Origin: Streptomyces canus
GTDB lineage: Bacteria > Actinomycetota > Actinomycetes > Streptomycetales > Streptomycetaceae
DNA: 64,000 bases
Assembly: GCF_030816965.1 (NCBI RefSeq)
Contig: NZ_JAUSYQ010000002.1
Location: forward strand, 4,249,001-4,313,000
Reading direction: 5' to 3'
Shown here: positions 28,975-38,084 of the stretch, one piece after another
Position numbering within the stretch: the first letter of the stretch is position 1
Layout: every line of letters begins with the position of its first letter
Position numbers and translations under genes: made by a program
Notes under the pieces: generated by a model
Database searches by the model: none
What the model was told of the DNA's origin: nothing
What the model saw: only the letters and a program-made list of their open reading frames with translations

Positions 28975-31900
28975 GTGAGCTATCTGCGCCTTCCGCATCT
29001 GAGCGGCGACCTGTTGTGTTTCGTGGCCGAGGACGATCTCTGGCTGGCCCCTCTCGACGGTCCGGGCCGCGCCTGGCGTCTGACCGTCGACCGCACCAAG
29101 GTCGGCCATCCCCGCTTCTCGCCCGACGGCCGCCACATCGCGTACACGAGCTGGCGCAGTCTCGTGCCCGAGATCCACCTGGCGGACGTGGACGGCGGAC
29201 CGGCCCGGCGGCTCACCTACTGGGGCAGCGCGGACACCCAGGTCTGTGGCTGGACACCTGCCGAAGGGGACAAAGGGGCCACCATCCTCGCCGTCGCCTC
29301 CCACGGCGAGCCCTTCTCCTACTTCACCTGGGCGTACAAGGTCCCCACCGACGGCTCCCCGGGCCTCAAGCTCCCCTGGGGCCCGGTCTCCGACATCCAG
29401 GTCGCCGACCGCAAGACCCTCCTCCTCACCGGCACCCCACCGCACGAACCGGCCGCCTGGAAGCGCTACCGGGGCGGCGCCACGGGCCGGCTCTGGCTGC
29501 ACGGCGAACGCCTGCTGCCCGACCTCGGCGGCCACCTCCACTCCCCCATGTTCGTCGGCGACCGGATCGCCTTCCTCTCCGACCACGAGGGCATCGGCAA
29601 CCTCTACTCCTGCGCCCACGACGGCTCCGACCTGCGCCGCCACACCGACCACGACGCCTTCTACGCCCGGCACGCCTCCAGCGACGGCACCCGGGTGGTG
29701 TACCAGTGCGGGGGCGACCTGTGGATCGTCGACGACCTCTCGTCCGTGGCCCGCAAGCTCGACGTACGCCTGAGCGGGCCGCGCGCGGGACGCCGTACGT
29801 ACCAGGTGCCCGCCGCTCAGCACGTGGACGGCGTCTCGGTCGACGAGACGGGCCGCGCGAGCGCCGTCGTCGTCCGCGGCAGCCTGTACTGGCTGACCCA
29901 CCGGGACGGCCCGGCCCGCACGATCACGGACACCCCGGGGGTACGGGTCCGGCTCCCGGAGATGCTCGGTTCCGTCGGCCAGGTCGCGTATGTGACGGAC
30001 GCGGAGGGCGAGGACGCCGTCGAGATCGCGTATCTGCCGCGGGCGACCGGTGACCGCGAGCCGCGACGGCTGGCCTCCGGTGAGCTGGGCCGCGTTCTGG
30101 AGCTGGTCTCGGATCCGCAGGGCGAGCGCCTGGCCATCGCCTCGCACGACGGACGGCTCCTTCTGCTCACGGTGCCCGACAATGCGGCTGACGCCGCGGG
30201 CACGGAGGACTCCGACGAGGAGGTCACCGAGCTGATCCAGTCGGTCAACGGCCCGGTGCGGGACCTCGCCTTCTCCCCGGACGGCTCCTGGCTGACGTGG
30301 TCGCACCCGGGGATCGGCCGTTCCCTGCGCCAGATCAAGATGGCCCGTATTTCCCCGAAGGGAGGAGGGGACCGCCTGATCGTCGACGTCACCAACGGCC
30401 GCTTCGAGGACGAGAACCCGGTCTTCACCCGGGACGGCCGCTACCTGGCCTTCCTCTCCTGGCGGGGCTTCGACCCGGTGTACGACGTCCACACCGGCGA
30501 CCTGTCCTTCCCGCTCGGCTGCCGGCCCTACCTGGTCCCGCTGTCCTCGGCGACCCCCTCCCCCTTCGCCCTGAATCCGGAGGGCCGCCCGGCTGCCGGA
30601 GGCCTGGACCCGGTCGAGGACGAGAGCGGCGAGGGCGGGGCGGTGACGGTCGAACTCGAAGGGCTGGAGAGCCGGGTGACCCCGTTCCCGGTCCCCGCCT
30701 CCAAGTACTCGGCGCTGTACCCGGTCGCGGGCGGTGGCCTGGTCTGGCTGCGCTGGCCGATCTCGGGCGCCCTCGGTGAGACCTTCGTGAACCCGGACGA
30801 CACCTCCGAGCGTCCGACCCTCGAACACTTCGCCGTCGGCAAGGCGAAGAAGACCGAACTGGTCGAGCACCTGGACTGGTTCGCGGTCAGCGGCGACGGC
30901 TCCCGGCTGGTCGTGGTGGACGAGGGCGAGCTGCGCGCGACCCCCGCCACGGAGTCCGGCGACAGCGACACGATCGTCTGGATCGACCTGCGCCGCATCC
31001 TCCACGAGGTCGACCCGGCCGCCGAATGGCGCCAGTCGTACGAGGAGGCCGGCCGCCTGATCCGGTCGTACTTCTGGGAACCGGGGATGTGCGGGATCGA
31101 CTGGGACGCGGTGCTCGACCAGTACCGCCCGCTGCTCGAACGGGTCGCCTCCCCCGACGAGTTCGCCGACCTGCTGCGCGAGGTCCTCGGCGAACTGGGC
31201 ACCTCCCACGCCTATGTCACCGCCGCCCGCCGCAACGAGGGCCCCCCGCACTACCAGCGCCGCCAGGGCCTGCTGGGTGTGAACCTCGTGCTCAGGGAGG
31301 GTGGTTGGACGGTCAAGCGCATCCTCCCCGGCGACTCCTCGGACTCCAAGGCACGCTCCCCGCTGGCCGGCACGGGCATCCGCGAGGGCGCGGTCCTCAC
31401 CCATGTGGACGGCCGCGCGGTCGACGAGGTCGCGGGCCCCTATCCGCTGCTCGCGGCGGCGGGCGGTACGACGGTGGAGCTGACCTTCGCCCCACCCGTC
31501 GGCGGAGCCCGCCGGGTGGCGGTGGTCCCGCTCCTGGACGAACGCCCCCTGCGCTACCAGGACTGGGTGGCCAAACGCCGTGCTGTCGTACGGGAGTTGA
31601 GCGGCGGCCGGTGCGGCTATCTGCACATTCCCGACATGGGCGGCTCGGGCTGGGCCCAGTTCAACAGGGACCTGCGGATGGAGGTCTCCCGCCCCGCCCT
31701 CATCGTCGACGTACGCGGCAACGCGGGCGGCCACATCAGCGAGCTGGTCGTGGAGAAACTGACCCGCACGATCCTCGGCTGGGACCTGACGAGGAACGCC
31801 CAGCCGGTGTCGTACGCCTCGAACGCCCCGCGCGGCCCGGTGGTCGCCCTGGCCGACGAGGCGACCTCCTCGGACGGCGACATGATCACGGCGGCGTTCA

Positions 31901-32235
31901 AGCTGCTGAAGCTCGGCCCCGTGGTGGGCCAGCGCACCTGGGGCGGAGTGGTCGGCATGACCGGCCGCCACCAGCTCGGCGACGGAACGGTGATCACCGT
32001 ACCGATGAACGCGGCGTGGTTCGACGCGTACGGCTGGTCGATCGAGAACCAGGGCGTGCCCCCGGACCTGGAGATCCTCCGCACCCCGCTGGACTGGGCG
32101 GAGGGCCGCCATGCCCAACTGGACGACGCGGTACGGCTGGCGCTGGACCTGCTGGAGACGAACCCCCCGGCGACGCCACCCAACTACCGGAACGTACCGG
32201 ACAGGTCAAGGCCGAAGCTTCCGCCGAGGTCCTGA
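28975..32235 (+). CDS. Tricorn-type protease
   Basis: Large cytosolic serine protease acting downstream of the proteasome, 1086 aa, close to the archaeal length. Two N-terminal beta-propellers (about 1-680) are followed by C1, a PDZ domain (about 760-850) and the C2 catalytic core. Active-site residues align almost exactly with Thermoplasma numbering: S744-H745 in GTSHAYV, nucleophile S965 in EATSSDGD, and Glu near 1024 in WSIENQG. The start GTG 28975 gives the family N-terminus, yet GGGGAGG abuts it with no spacer. It is divergent from tetR and ends at a strong terminator. Confidence 0.95.
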   Translation: MSYLRLPHLSGDLLCFVAEDDLWLAPLDGPGRAWRLTVDRTKVGHPRFSPDGRHIAYTSWRSLVPEIHLADVDGGPARRLTYWGSADTQVCGWTPAEGDKGATILAVASHGEPFSYFTWAYKVPTDGSPGLKLPWGPVSDIQVADRKTLLLTGTPPHEPAAWKRYRGGATGRLWLHGERLLPDLGGHLHSPMFVGDRIAFLSDHEGIGNLYSCAHDGSDLRRHTDHDAFYARHASSDGTRVVYQCGGDLWIVDDLSSVARKLDVRLSGPRAGRRTYQVPAAQHVDGVSVDETGRASAVVVRGSLYWLTHRDGPARTITDTPGVRVRLPEMLGSVGQVAYVTDAEGEDAVEIAYLPRATGDREPRRLASGELGRVLELVSDPQGERLAIASHDGRLLLLTVPDNAADAAGTEDSDEEVTELIQSVNGPVRDLAFSPDGSWLTWSHPGIGRSLRQIKMARISPKGGGDRLIVDVTNGRFEDENPVFTRDGRYLAFLSWRGFDPVYDVHTGDLSFPLGCRPYLVPLSSATPSPFALNPEGRPAAGGLDPVEDESGEGGAVTVELEGLESRVTPFPVPASKYSALYPVAGGGLVWLRWPISGALGETFVNPDDTSERPTLEHFAVGKAKKTELVEHLDWFAVSGDGSRLVVVDEGELRATPATESGDSDTIVWIDLRRILHEVDPAAEWRQSYEEAGRLIRSYFWEPGMCGIDWDAVLDQYRPLLERVASPDEFADLLREVLGELGTSHAYVTAARRNEGPPHYQRRQGLLGVNLVLREGGWTVKRILPGDSSDSKARSPLAGTGIREGAVLTHVDGRAVDEVAGPYPLLAAAGGTTVELTFAPPVGGARRVAVVPLLDERPLRYQDWVAKRRAVVRELSGGRCGYLHIPDMGGSGWAQFNRDLRMEVSRPALIVDVRGNAGGHISELVVEKLTRTILGWDLTRNAQPVSYASNAPRGPVVALADEATSSDGDMITAAFKLLKLGPVVGQRTWGGVVGMTGRHQLGDGTVITVPMNAAWFDAYGWSIENQGVPPDLEILRTPLDWAEGRHAQLDDAVRLALDLLETNPPATPPNYRNVPDRSRPKLPPRS

Positions 32236-32251
32236 GAGACAGAGCAACGCA

Positions 32252-32279
32252 GGGTGCCCTCCCAGGAGAGAGGGCACCC
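32252..32279. terminator. Bidirectional terminator after the tricorn gene
   Basis: GGGTGCCCTC (32252-32261) and GAGGGCACCC (32270-32279) form a perfect 10-bp stem with an 8-base loop between convergent genes. Confidence 0.8.
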
Positions 32280-32296
32280 CACGCGTCAAGCAGTGA

Positions 32297-32500
32297 CTAC
32301 ATGTCGTAGTCGGGGTCGAGCCGCTCCTGCTCCTCGCGCTGGAGCCGCTCGGTCTCCTCGTCCCGCATGCGGTCGCGGTCCGGGCCCTGGCCCTGACCCT
32401 GACGACCCCGCTGGCCCTGCTCCTTGGCCTGCTCGGCCTTCTGCTTGGCCTTCTGCTGCCACTGCTCGGACTTTTCCTGGAACTGGTCCTTCATACCCAT
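32297..32500 (-). CDS. Small hydrophilic Gln/Arg-rich protein
   Basis: 67 aa, rich in Gln, Glu, Lys and Arg, for example QEKSEQWQQKAKQKAEQAK near residues 7-25, which should form a single charged helix. The tail ends in LDPDYDM. GGGAG precedes ATG 32500 by nine bases. There is no family assignment. Coding bias is normal. It may be a stress or DNA-associated small protein, which is only a guess. Confidence 0.7.
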   Translation of the reverse strand: MGMKDQFQEKSEQWQQKAKQKAEQAKEQGQRGRQGQGQGPDRDRMRDEETERLQREEQERLDPDYDM

Positions 32501-32588
32501 GTGGGTTCACTCCCGTGGGGGTGAGGGGAAAGGCCCCTGGCCGGGGCCTCGACCAGATTCACACGCCCGGACAAAAAACGCATTTCGA

Positions 32589-33473
32589 TCAGTCACGGTG
32601 CGTAGCGCGGGCCTCCTCGTCCGCGGCCCCACCTGCGCCGACGAGTCCCACCCGCATTCCCTCCAGACGCTCCCCGAAGCGCCGCATCTCCCGCTGCCCG
32701 ACCGTCCCGATGAGCCCCGGCAGATACCCGCGCATCCCCTGCATCCCGCGCAGCCACCCCTGCCCGTACACATGGCTCGACCGCCGCTCGATCCCGGCCA
32801 CGATCCGCTCGACGGCCGGCCCCAGCGGGTACGTCTTGTTGGCTGGCCACGGCAGCCGCTGCCTGAGCTCCCGCATGACGTCGTCCTGGTCGGCCCCGCG
32901 CACCATGTCGGTGTCGGTCCACGACAGGTACCCGACCCCGACCCGCACGCCCTTGTGGCCGACCTCGGCGCGCAGGCTGTGCGCGAACGCCTCCACACCG
33001 GACTTGGAGGCGCAGTACGCGGTCATCATCGGCGCCGGGGTGATCGCGGCCAGGGAGGCGATCTGCAGCAGATACCCCCGGCTCTCCATCAGCACCGGCA
33101 GGAACGCCCGGGCGGTGACGGCCGATCCGATGAGGTTGACCTCGATCACCCGTCGCCAGGCCTGCGGATCGGAGTCGACGAAGGGCCCCCCGGTGGCGAC
33201 CCCGGCGTTGGCGACCACGACGTCGACCTTCCCGAACCGCTCCTTGACCTCCCGCGCGACCCGGGCCATCGCCTCGTGATCGGTGACGTCGGCGTACCAG
33301 TGGTCGCTGTCGCCGTGCAGCCGTTCGGAGAGCTGCTTGAGCGCGTCCGGCTCCAGGCCGACCAGCGCGACCTTCGCCCCGCGCGCCGACAGCTTGCGGG
33401 CGAGCAGCTCGCCCACGCCCCGCGCGGCCCCCGTGACGACCGCCACCTGTCCTTCGAGTCCGACCCTGCTCAT
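32589..33473 (-). CDS. Short-chain dehydrogenase/reductase
   Basis: NAD(P)-dependent oxidoreductase, 294 aa. The cofactor loop is VVTGAARGVGELLA, then VVANAGVATGG, and the catalytic Ser and YxxxK are in IASLAAITPAPMMTAYCASK. ATG 33473 overlaps the hydrolase stop as ATGA. It is the third gene of a monooxygenase-hydrolase-SDR operon, so it probably oxidises an alcohol or makes the ketone substrate in the same catabolic route. Confidence 0.92.
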   Translation of the reverse strand: MSRVGLEGQVAVVTGAARGVGELLARKLSARGAKVALVGLEPDALKQLSERLHGDSDHWYADVTDHEAMARVAREVKERFGKVDVVVANAGVATGGPFVDSDPQAWRRVIEVNLIGSAVTARAFLPVLMESRGYLLQIASLAAITPAPMMTAYCASKSGVEAFAHSLRAEVGHKGVRVGVGYLSWTDTDMVRGADQDDVMRELRQRLPWPANKTYPLGPAVERIVAGIERRSSHVYGQGWLRGMQGMRGYLPGLIGTVGQREMRRFGERLEGMRVGLVGAGGAADEEARATHRD

Positions 33474-34387
33474 GCGCCCTCCTTGACCTGGACGTAGGTG
33501 GTGACGAGTTCCCGGATCCGTGCGGTGACCGTCTCGGGCGCCTCGATGGGCGTCATGTGGCCGACGCCCGGCAGTTCGGTCACTCCGAGGCAGTGGGGCA
33601 GCGCGGCGGCCAACCGGTGCGCGTGCACGGGCGGGGTGAGCCGGTCGGCCGTACCGACGAGGACGGCCGTCGGCACGGCGAGCTGCCGTACGCCGTGGTC
33701 CAGATCGAGCAGATCGAGGACCTGCGACCAGGCGTGGCGCACCTTGCGCGGGCAGGCGTGCACGATCCGCGCGCACGCCTCCACCATGTGCGGGGCCGAA
33801 CCGGGGCCCATCGTCCCGTACTTGAGGATCCGCCGGGCGAGCGGCGTGACCGGTCCGAGCGGCGCCCGCGCCCCGAGGACGTGCCGGGTCAGCCAGGTGC
33901 GCAGCCGCCCGGCCCGGATCGGTACGACGGTCGACTCGGCGACCAGTCGCGACGAACCGGTGCTGCACAGCAGGACGGCGGCCGCGTGCGCACGGAACGC
34001 GGGACGCTCGGCGGCGGCCATGACGGTCATCCCGCCCATGGAGTGACCGACGATCACCGCCTTCCCGCCTGCCCCGAGGGCCGTCTCCAGTACGGCTTCG
34101 AGGTCGTCGGCGAGCATGTCCGCACCGCAGGCAAGGCTCGCCGGACTGCGTCCGTGGCCGCGCTGGTCGTACGCGATGACCCGGTGGTCGACGCGGAGCT
34201 CGCGGATCTGGGCGGCCCAGAAGGCCGTGGAACAGGTCCAGCCGTGGGCGAGGACGACGGGGGGCGCGTCGTCAGGACCGTGCACCTCCACGTGCAGGCA
34301 CGCGCCGTCGGCGGAGAGGGCGGTGAGTTCGCGCACCGGGACGGGTGGGGCGTACGGCCCGGAGACCGCGTGCGTCGGACGGCTCAT
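33470..34387 (-). CDS. Alpha/beta hydrolase (esterase/lactonase-like)
   Basis: 305 aa. The oxyanion region is VVLAHGWTCSTAFWAAQI, the nucleophile elbow GHSMGGM near residue 116 and the catalytic His in GVGHMTPIEAPETV. It overlaps both neighbours by ATGA. Next to a Baeyer-Villiger monooxygenase it is likely to hydrolyse the ester or lactone product; the actual substrate is unknown. Confidence 0.92.
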   Translation of the reverse strand: MSRPTHAVSGPYAPPVPVRELTALSADGACLHVEVHGPDDAPPVVLAHGWTCSTAFWAAQIRELRVDHRVIAYDQRGHGRSPASLACGADMLADDLEAVLETALGAGGKAVIVGHSMGGMTVMAAAERPAFRAHAAAVLLCSTGSSRLVAESTVVPIRAGRLRTWLTRHVLGARAPLGPVTPLARRILKYGTMGPGSAPHMVEACARIVHACPRKVRHAWSQVLDLLDLDHGVRQLAVPTAVLVGTADRLTPPVHAHRLAAALPHCLGVTELPGVGHMTPIEAPETVTARIRELVTTYVQVKEGA

Positions 34388-35910
34388 ACGGCGGTCGCCT
34401 CCGCGTGCGCCGGAACCCGCAGCACCTCGTACTCGGCGAGGTCCACCCGCCGGGTGGCCCGCCGGAACTCGGTCGTCGTGCCGGGCCAGATCGTGCTGTT
34501 GCGGCCGTTCGCGTCCAGGTACCAGCTGGTGCAGCCGCCGGTGCTCCACACCGTGCGCTTCATGCGCTCCTGCACCCGGTGGTTCCAGTCCCGTACTGCG
34601 GAGGGCCGGGCGTCGAGGGCCACCCGGCCGCCGAGGACGTCGAGTTGCCGTACGAAGTCGGCCAGGTAGTTCAGCTGGGACTCGATCATGAGGATCATCG
34701 AGGAGTTCCCGAGACCGGTGTTCGGCCCGATGATGGTCATCCAGTTGGGGAAGCCGGGGGCGGAGGCGCCCCGCAACGCCTCCATCCCGCCCTTCCACGC
34801 CTCGGCGAGCGTCCGCCCGTCCGCGCCGACGACCCGGTCGGCGATCGGCATGTCGGTGACGTGGAAGCCCGTGCCGAAGACGATCGCGTCGACCTGGGCC
34901 TCGGTGCCGTCGGCGGCGACCAGTGTCGACCCCTCGATCCGGCTGAGCCCGCTCGCGACCACGTCCACGTTGGGCTGGGCGAGCGCCGGGTAGTACGTGC
35001 TGCTCAGCAGGATCCGCTTGCAGCCGATGCGGTAGCCGGGGGTGAGCTTGGCGCGCAGGGCCGGGTCCTTGACGGCACGGGCCATGTTGCGCTTGGCCAA
35101 CTGCTCCACCGCGCCGAGCTCGCCCGGCCGCTTGGTGAACGCCTGGACCTGCAACTCCCGGATGCCCCACAGCAGTCCACGACGGGCCTGGGTGGTGAAG
35201 GGCAGCTGCCGGTGCAGCCAGCGCTCGGCGCCGCTGATCGCCCGGTCCATGCGGGGCATCACCCAGGGCGGGGTGCGCTGGAAGAGCGTGACCTTCCGGG
35301 CGAGCGGCTGGATGGCCGGGACGATCTGGATGGCCGAGGCGCCGGTCCCCACCATGGCGACCCGCTTGCCGCGCAGGTCGTAGTCGTGGTCCCAGCGGGC
35401 GGAGTGGAAGACCTTGCCCGGGAAGGAGTCCAGACCGGGGATGTCGGGGATCTTGGGATCGGAGAGCGGCCCGGTGGCGGAGACGACGAAGTCGGCCGAG
35501 AGAGCGCCTCCCCCAGTGCCGAAAGCCTGGGAGGGGCCCCCAGCGGTCTCGATGTCCCAGCGCAGCTTCTGGCTGTCCCAGGTCATCCGCGTCACCTCGG
35601 AGTCGAGGCGGATGTGCGGGCGGAGCCGGAAGACGTCGGTCACATGCTCCAGGTAGGCGCGGATGTGGTCCTGCCCGGAGAAGGTGCGCGGCCAGTCCGG
35701 GTTGGGCGCGAAGGAGAAGGAGTACAGGTGGGACGGCACATCGCAGGCACACCCCGGATAACTGTTGTCCCGCCAGGCACCCCCCACACTGGCGGCCCGC
35801 TCCAGCACGACGAAGTCGGTGACACCCTCGCGCCGCAGCCGTACGGCGGCCCCCAGCCCACCGAATCCGGACCCGACCACCGCCACCCGCACATGCTCGT
35901 GTTCGGCCAT
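34384..35910 (-). CDS. Baeyer-Villiger-type flavin monooxygenase
   Basis: FAD/NADPH enzyme inserting oxygen next to a ketone, 508 aa. The FAD loop is VVGSGFGGLG (12-20), the BVMO fingerprint FxGxxxHxxxW is matched by FPGKVFHSARW (163-173), and the NADPH loop is MVGTGASAIQ (186-195). ATG 35910 follows GGGAAGG. Residues about 123-137 (AGGPSQAFGTGGGAL) are a low-complexity insertion absent from the core fold. It is the first gene of the operon and is divergent from merR. Confidence 0.93.
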   Translation of the reverse strand: MAEHEHVRVAVVGSGFGGLGAAVRLRREGVTDFVVLERAASVGGAWRDNSYPGCACDVPSHLYSFSFAPNPDWPRTFSGQDHIRAYLEHVTDVFRLRPHIRLDSEVTRMTWDSQKLRWDIETAGGPSQAFGTGGGALSADFVVSATGPLSDPKIPDIPGLDSFPGKVFHSARWDHDYDLRGKRVAMVGTGASAIQIVPAIQPLARKVTLFQRTPPWVMPRMDRAISGAERWLHRQLPFTTQARRGLLWGIRELQVQAFTKRPGELGAVEQLAKRNMARAVKDPALRAKLTPGYRIGCKRILLSSTYYPALAQPNVDVVASGLSRIEGSTLVAADGTEAQVDAIVFGTGFHVTDMPIADRVVGADGRTLAEAWKGGMEALRGASAPGFPNWMTIIGPNTGLGNSSMILMIESQLNYLADFVRQLDVLGGRVALDARPSAVRDWNHRVQERMKRTVWSTGGCTSWYLDANGRNSTIWPGTTTEFRRATRRVDLAEYEVLRVPAHAEATAV

Positions 35911-35936
35911 GCCGATGCCTTCCCTGCCCGACTCTG

Positions 35937-35950
35937 CCAGTGAACACTGG
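35937..35950. promoter_or_regulatory. Palindromic operator candidate between BVMO operon and merR
   Basis: CCAGTG, AA, CACTGG is a perfect 6-bp inverted repeat 27 bp upstream of the monooxygenase start. A second palindrome, TACCG-G-CGGTA (36009-36019), lies 17 bp before the merR start. Either could bind the MerR protein. Confidence 0.5.
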
Positions 35951-36036
35951 CGCAATGGGAGGGTAGAGCAGCTCCGTACCGATGGGTAGGGGGCGGGGGA
36001 AGGAAAGTTACCGGCGGTACAACATAGGCTGCGGAC

Positions 36037-36681
36037 GTGACGGACAAGCGCGAATACCGCATGGAGGAACTGGCCCGCCTGGCCGGCATCACAGTGCGCA
36101 CCCTGCGCTTCTATCGCGAACGCAAACTGATCCCGCCCCCTCGCCGCGAGGGCCGTATCGCCTGGTACGACGACCACCACCTGGCCCGTCTGCGCACGAT
36201 CGCCGCGCTCCTGGAACGCGGCCACACCCTCACCGGCATCGCGGAACTCGCCGAGGCCCTGGACCACGGCCGTGACGTCGCCGACGTGCTGGGGGTCGTG
36301 CCGAGTGAGGAGGAGCCGGTCCGCCTCACCCCGGAGGAACTCGCCGCCCGCTTCGAGGGCGAGGTGACCCCGGAGAACCTCGCGGCCGCTCTCGACCTCG
36401 GCTACCTCGGCACCGACGGCGACGAGATCGTCCACATCAGCCGCCGCCTCCTGGACGTCTCCTCCGAACTGGTCCGCGAGGGCATTCCCCTGGGGGAGGT
36501 CCTGGCGGCCGGCAAACGGGTCCGCGAGCACGTGGACGACCTGGCCGAGATGTTCGCCGAACTGGTCCTGCGGCACGCGGGCGAGGACGACCTCCACCGC
36601 CTGCGCCCGCTGGCGCGGAGCGTGGTGGAGGCGGAACTGTCACTGGCGCTGGACCGGCGGCTGCGGAAACCGCAGGTCTAG
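36037..36681 (+). CDS. MerR-family transcriptional regulator
   Basis: 214 aa. The N-terminal winged helix is YRMEELARLAGITVRTLRFYRERKLIPPP, with RIAWYDDHHLARLRTI as the wing. A long C-terminal effector domain has no Cys cluster, so it is not a metal sensor. The start is GTG 36037. It is divergent from the BVMO operon and its likely regulator. The stop overlaps the xth stop in CTAG. Confidence 0.9.
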   Translation: MTDKREYRMEELARLAGITVRTLRFYRERKLIPPPRREGRIAWYDDHHLARLRTIAALLERGHTLTGIAELAEALDHGRDVADVLGVVPSEEEPVRLTPEELAARFEGEVTPENLAAALDLGYLGTDGDEIVHISRRLLDVSSELVREGIPLGEVLAAGKRVREHVDDLAEMFAELVLRHAGEDDLHRLRPLARSVVEAELSLALDRRLRKPQV

Positions 36682-37481
36682 AGGTCGTAGACCACGGTCA
36701 CCGGCGCGTGGTCCGACCAGCGCTCGGCGTGCGTGGCCGCGCGCTCCACGAACCCCTTGACCGCCTTGGCGGCGAGGCCGGGGGTGGAGAGGTGGTAGTC
36801 GATGCGCCAACCTGTGTTGCGGTCGAAGGCCTGCCCCCGGTACGACCACCACGAGTACGGCCCCGCCACGTCCGGATGCAGCGACCGTACGACGTCGACG
36901 TACCCCCCGTCGGTGATGTCGAGGACCCGGCTCAGCCAGGCCCGCTCCTCGGGCAGGAACCCGGAGCTCTTCTGGTTGGCACGCCAGTTCTTGAGGTCGG
37001 CCTGCTGGTGGGCGATGTTCCAGTCGCCGCAGACGACGACCTCGCGGCCGTCGGCGGCAGCGCGCTCACGCAGGTTCTTCAGGTACACGAGGAACTCGTC
37101 CATGAAGCGGACCTTCTGGTCCTGCCGCTCGGTACCGACCTCGCCGGAGGGGAGATAGAGGGAGGCGACGGTGACACCGGGCAGGTCGGCCTCGACGTAG
37201 CGGCCACTGGTGTCGAACTCCGACGACCCGAAGCCGATCCGGACGCGGTCCGGCTCACGGCGGGTGTAAAGGGAGACACCGGCCCGGCCCTTGGCGGCGG
37301 CGGGCGCGTGCACGACATGCCAGCCCTCGGGAGCACGGACGCCGTCGGGCAGCTGCTGCGGCTCGGCGCGCACCTCCTGGAGGCAGAGCACATCGGCGGA
37401 GGTGTCCGCGAGCCACTCCACGAAGCCCTTCTTCGCGGCGGCGCGCAGTCCGTTCACATTGGCGGAGGTCACAGTGAGCAC
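36678..37481 (-). CDS. xth: Exodeoxyribonuclease III (AP endonuclease)
   Basis: Base-excision repair nuclease of the EEP superfamily, 267 aa. Motifs are VTSANVNGLRAAAKKGF, CLQEVRAEPQQLP, VVVCGDWNIAHQQADLKNW and the C-terminal WSDHAPVTV catalytic His. RIDYHL carries the Asp of the metal site. Start GTG 37481; the upstream ribosome site is weak. Convergent with merR. Confidence 0.94.
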   Translation of the reverse strand: MLTVTSANVNGLRAAAKKGFVEWLADTSADVLCLQEVRAEPQQLPDGVRAPEGWHVVHAPAAAKGRAGVSLYTRREPDRVRIGFGSSEFDTSGRYVEADLPGVTVASLYLPSGEVGTERQDQKVRFMDEFLVYLKNLRERAAADGREVVVCGDWNIAHQQADLKNWRANQKSSGFLPEERAWLSRVLDITDGGYVDVVRSLHPDVAGPYSWWSYRGQAFDRNTGWRIDYHLSTPGLAAKAVKGFVERAATHAERWSDHAPVTVVYDL

Positions 37482-37541
37482 CCGGGAACGATACCGGCAC
37501 ACTGGACCGGACCCTGTTGTGGACTGGATCGATTCGTGGGG

Positions 37542-38024
37542 ATGGACATGCGCATACGCCAGGTCGCCTTCGACCACCCGGACGCCGTGAAGCTGAACGA
37601 CCAGGTACAGGCCGAGTACCACGTTCGCTACGGCGACGGCGGCGACGCCACGGCCCTGGCACCGGAGGACTTCGAGCCGCCGAACGGCGTCTTCCTGATC
37701 GCGTACGACGAGACGGGCGCCCCCGTGGCCACGGGCGGCTGGCGCGCCCGGGACGCGAACGGCGAGGGCACCATGGACGGCGACGCCGAGCTCAAGCGCA
37801 TGTACGTCGTCGACGTGGCGCGCGGCCGGGGCCTCGCCCGCCGCATCCTCACCACCCTGGAGGACGACGCCCGCGCGGCCGGCCGCATCCGCATGGTCCT
37901 GGAAACCGGCAACAAGCAACCGGAGGCCATCGCCCTGTACACGTCGAGCGGTTACGAGCCGTGTGGGAAGTTCGGCTACTACCGCTTCCACGAGGACAGC
38001 AGGTGCTTCGCCAAGCCGCTGTGA
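37542..38024 (+). CDS. GNAT-family N-acetyltransferase
   Basis: 160 aa. Acetyl-CoA motif VVDVARGRGLARRILTTLEDDAR near residues 88-110, followed by ETGNKQPEAIALYTSSGYEPCG. Start could be ATG 37542 or ATG 37548; GGGGATGG suits the latter. Divergent from xth. Substrate unknown. A strong hairpin follows. Confidence 0.87.
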   Translation: MDMRIRQVAFDHPDAVKLNDQVQAEYHVRYGDGGDATALAPEDFEPPNGVFLIAYDETGAPVATGGWRARDANGEGTMDGDAELKRMYVVDVARGRGLARRILTTLEDDARAAGRIRMVLETGNKQPEAIALYTSSGYEPCGKFGYYRFHEDSRCFAKPL

Positions 38025-38043
38025 GAACACCGCACACATGACA

Positions 38044-38076
38044 GAAGACCCGCTCCTGAATCAGGAACGGGTCTTC
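38044..38076. terminator. Long hairpin terminator between GNAT gene and tRNA-Ala
   Basis: GAAGACCCGCTCCTGA (38044-38059) and TCAGGAACGGGTCTTC (38061-38076) pair over 16 positions with one mismatch around a one-base centre. It serves the GNAT gene on the plus strand and the tRNA on the minus strand. Confidence 0.75.
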
Positions 38077-38084
38077 ATGATGCG

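Noticed and set aside
28933..32118. Open frame of over 1000 codons antisense to the tricorn gene
   Set aside because: Stop-poor antisense frames are expected from third-position GC bias; the sense strand has clear conserved domains and the antisense translation has none.
32589..36681. Part of a secondary-metabolite gene cluster
   Set aside because: No polyketide, peptide or terpene synthase is nearby; the gene set is typical of ketone catabolism.
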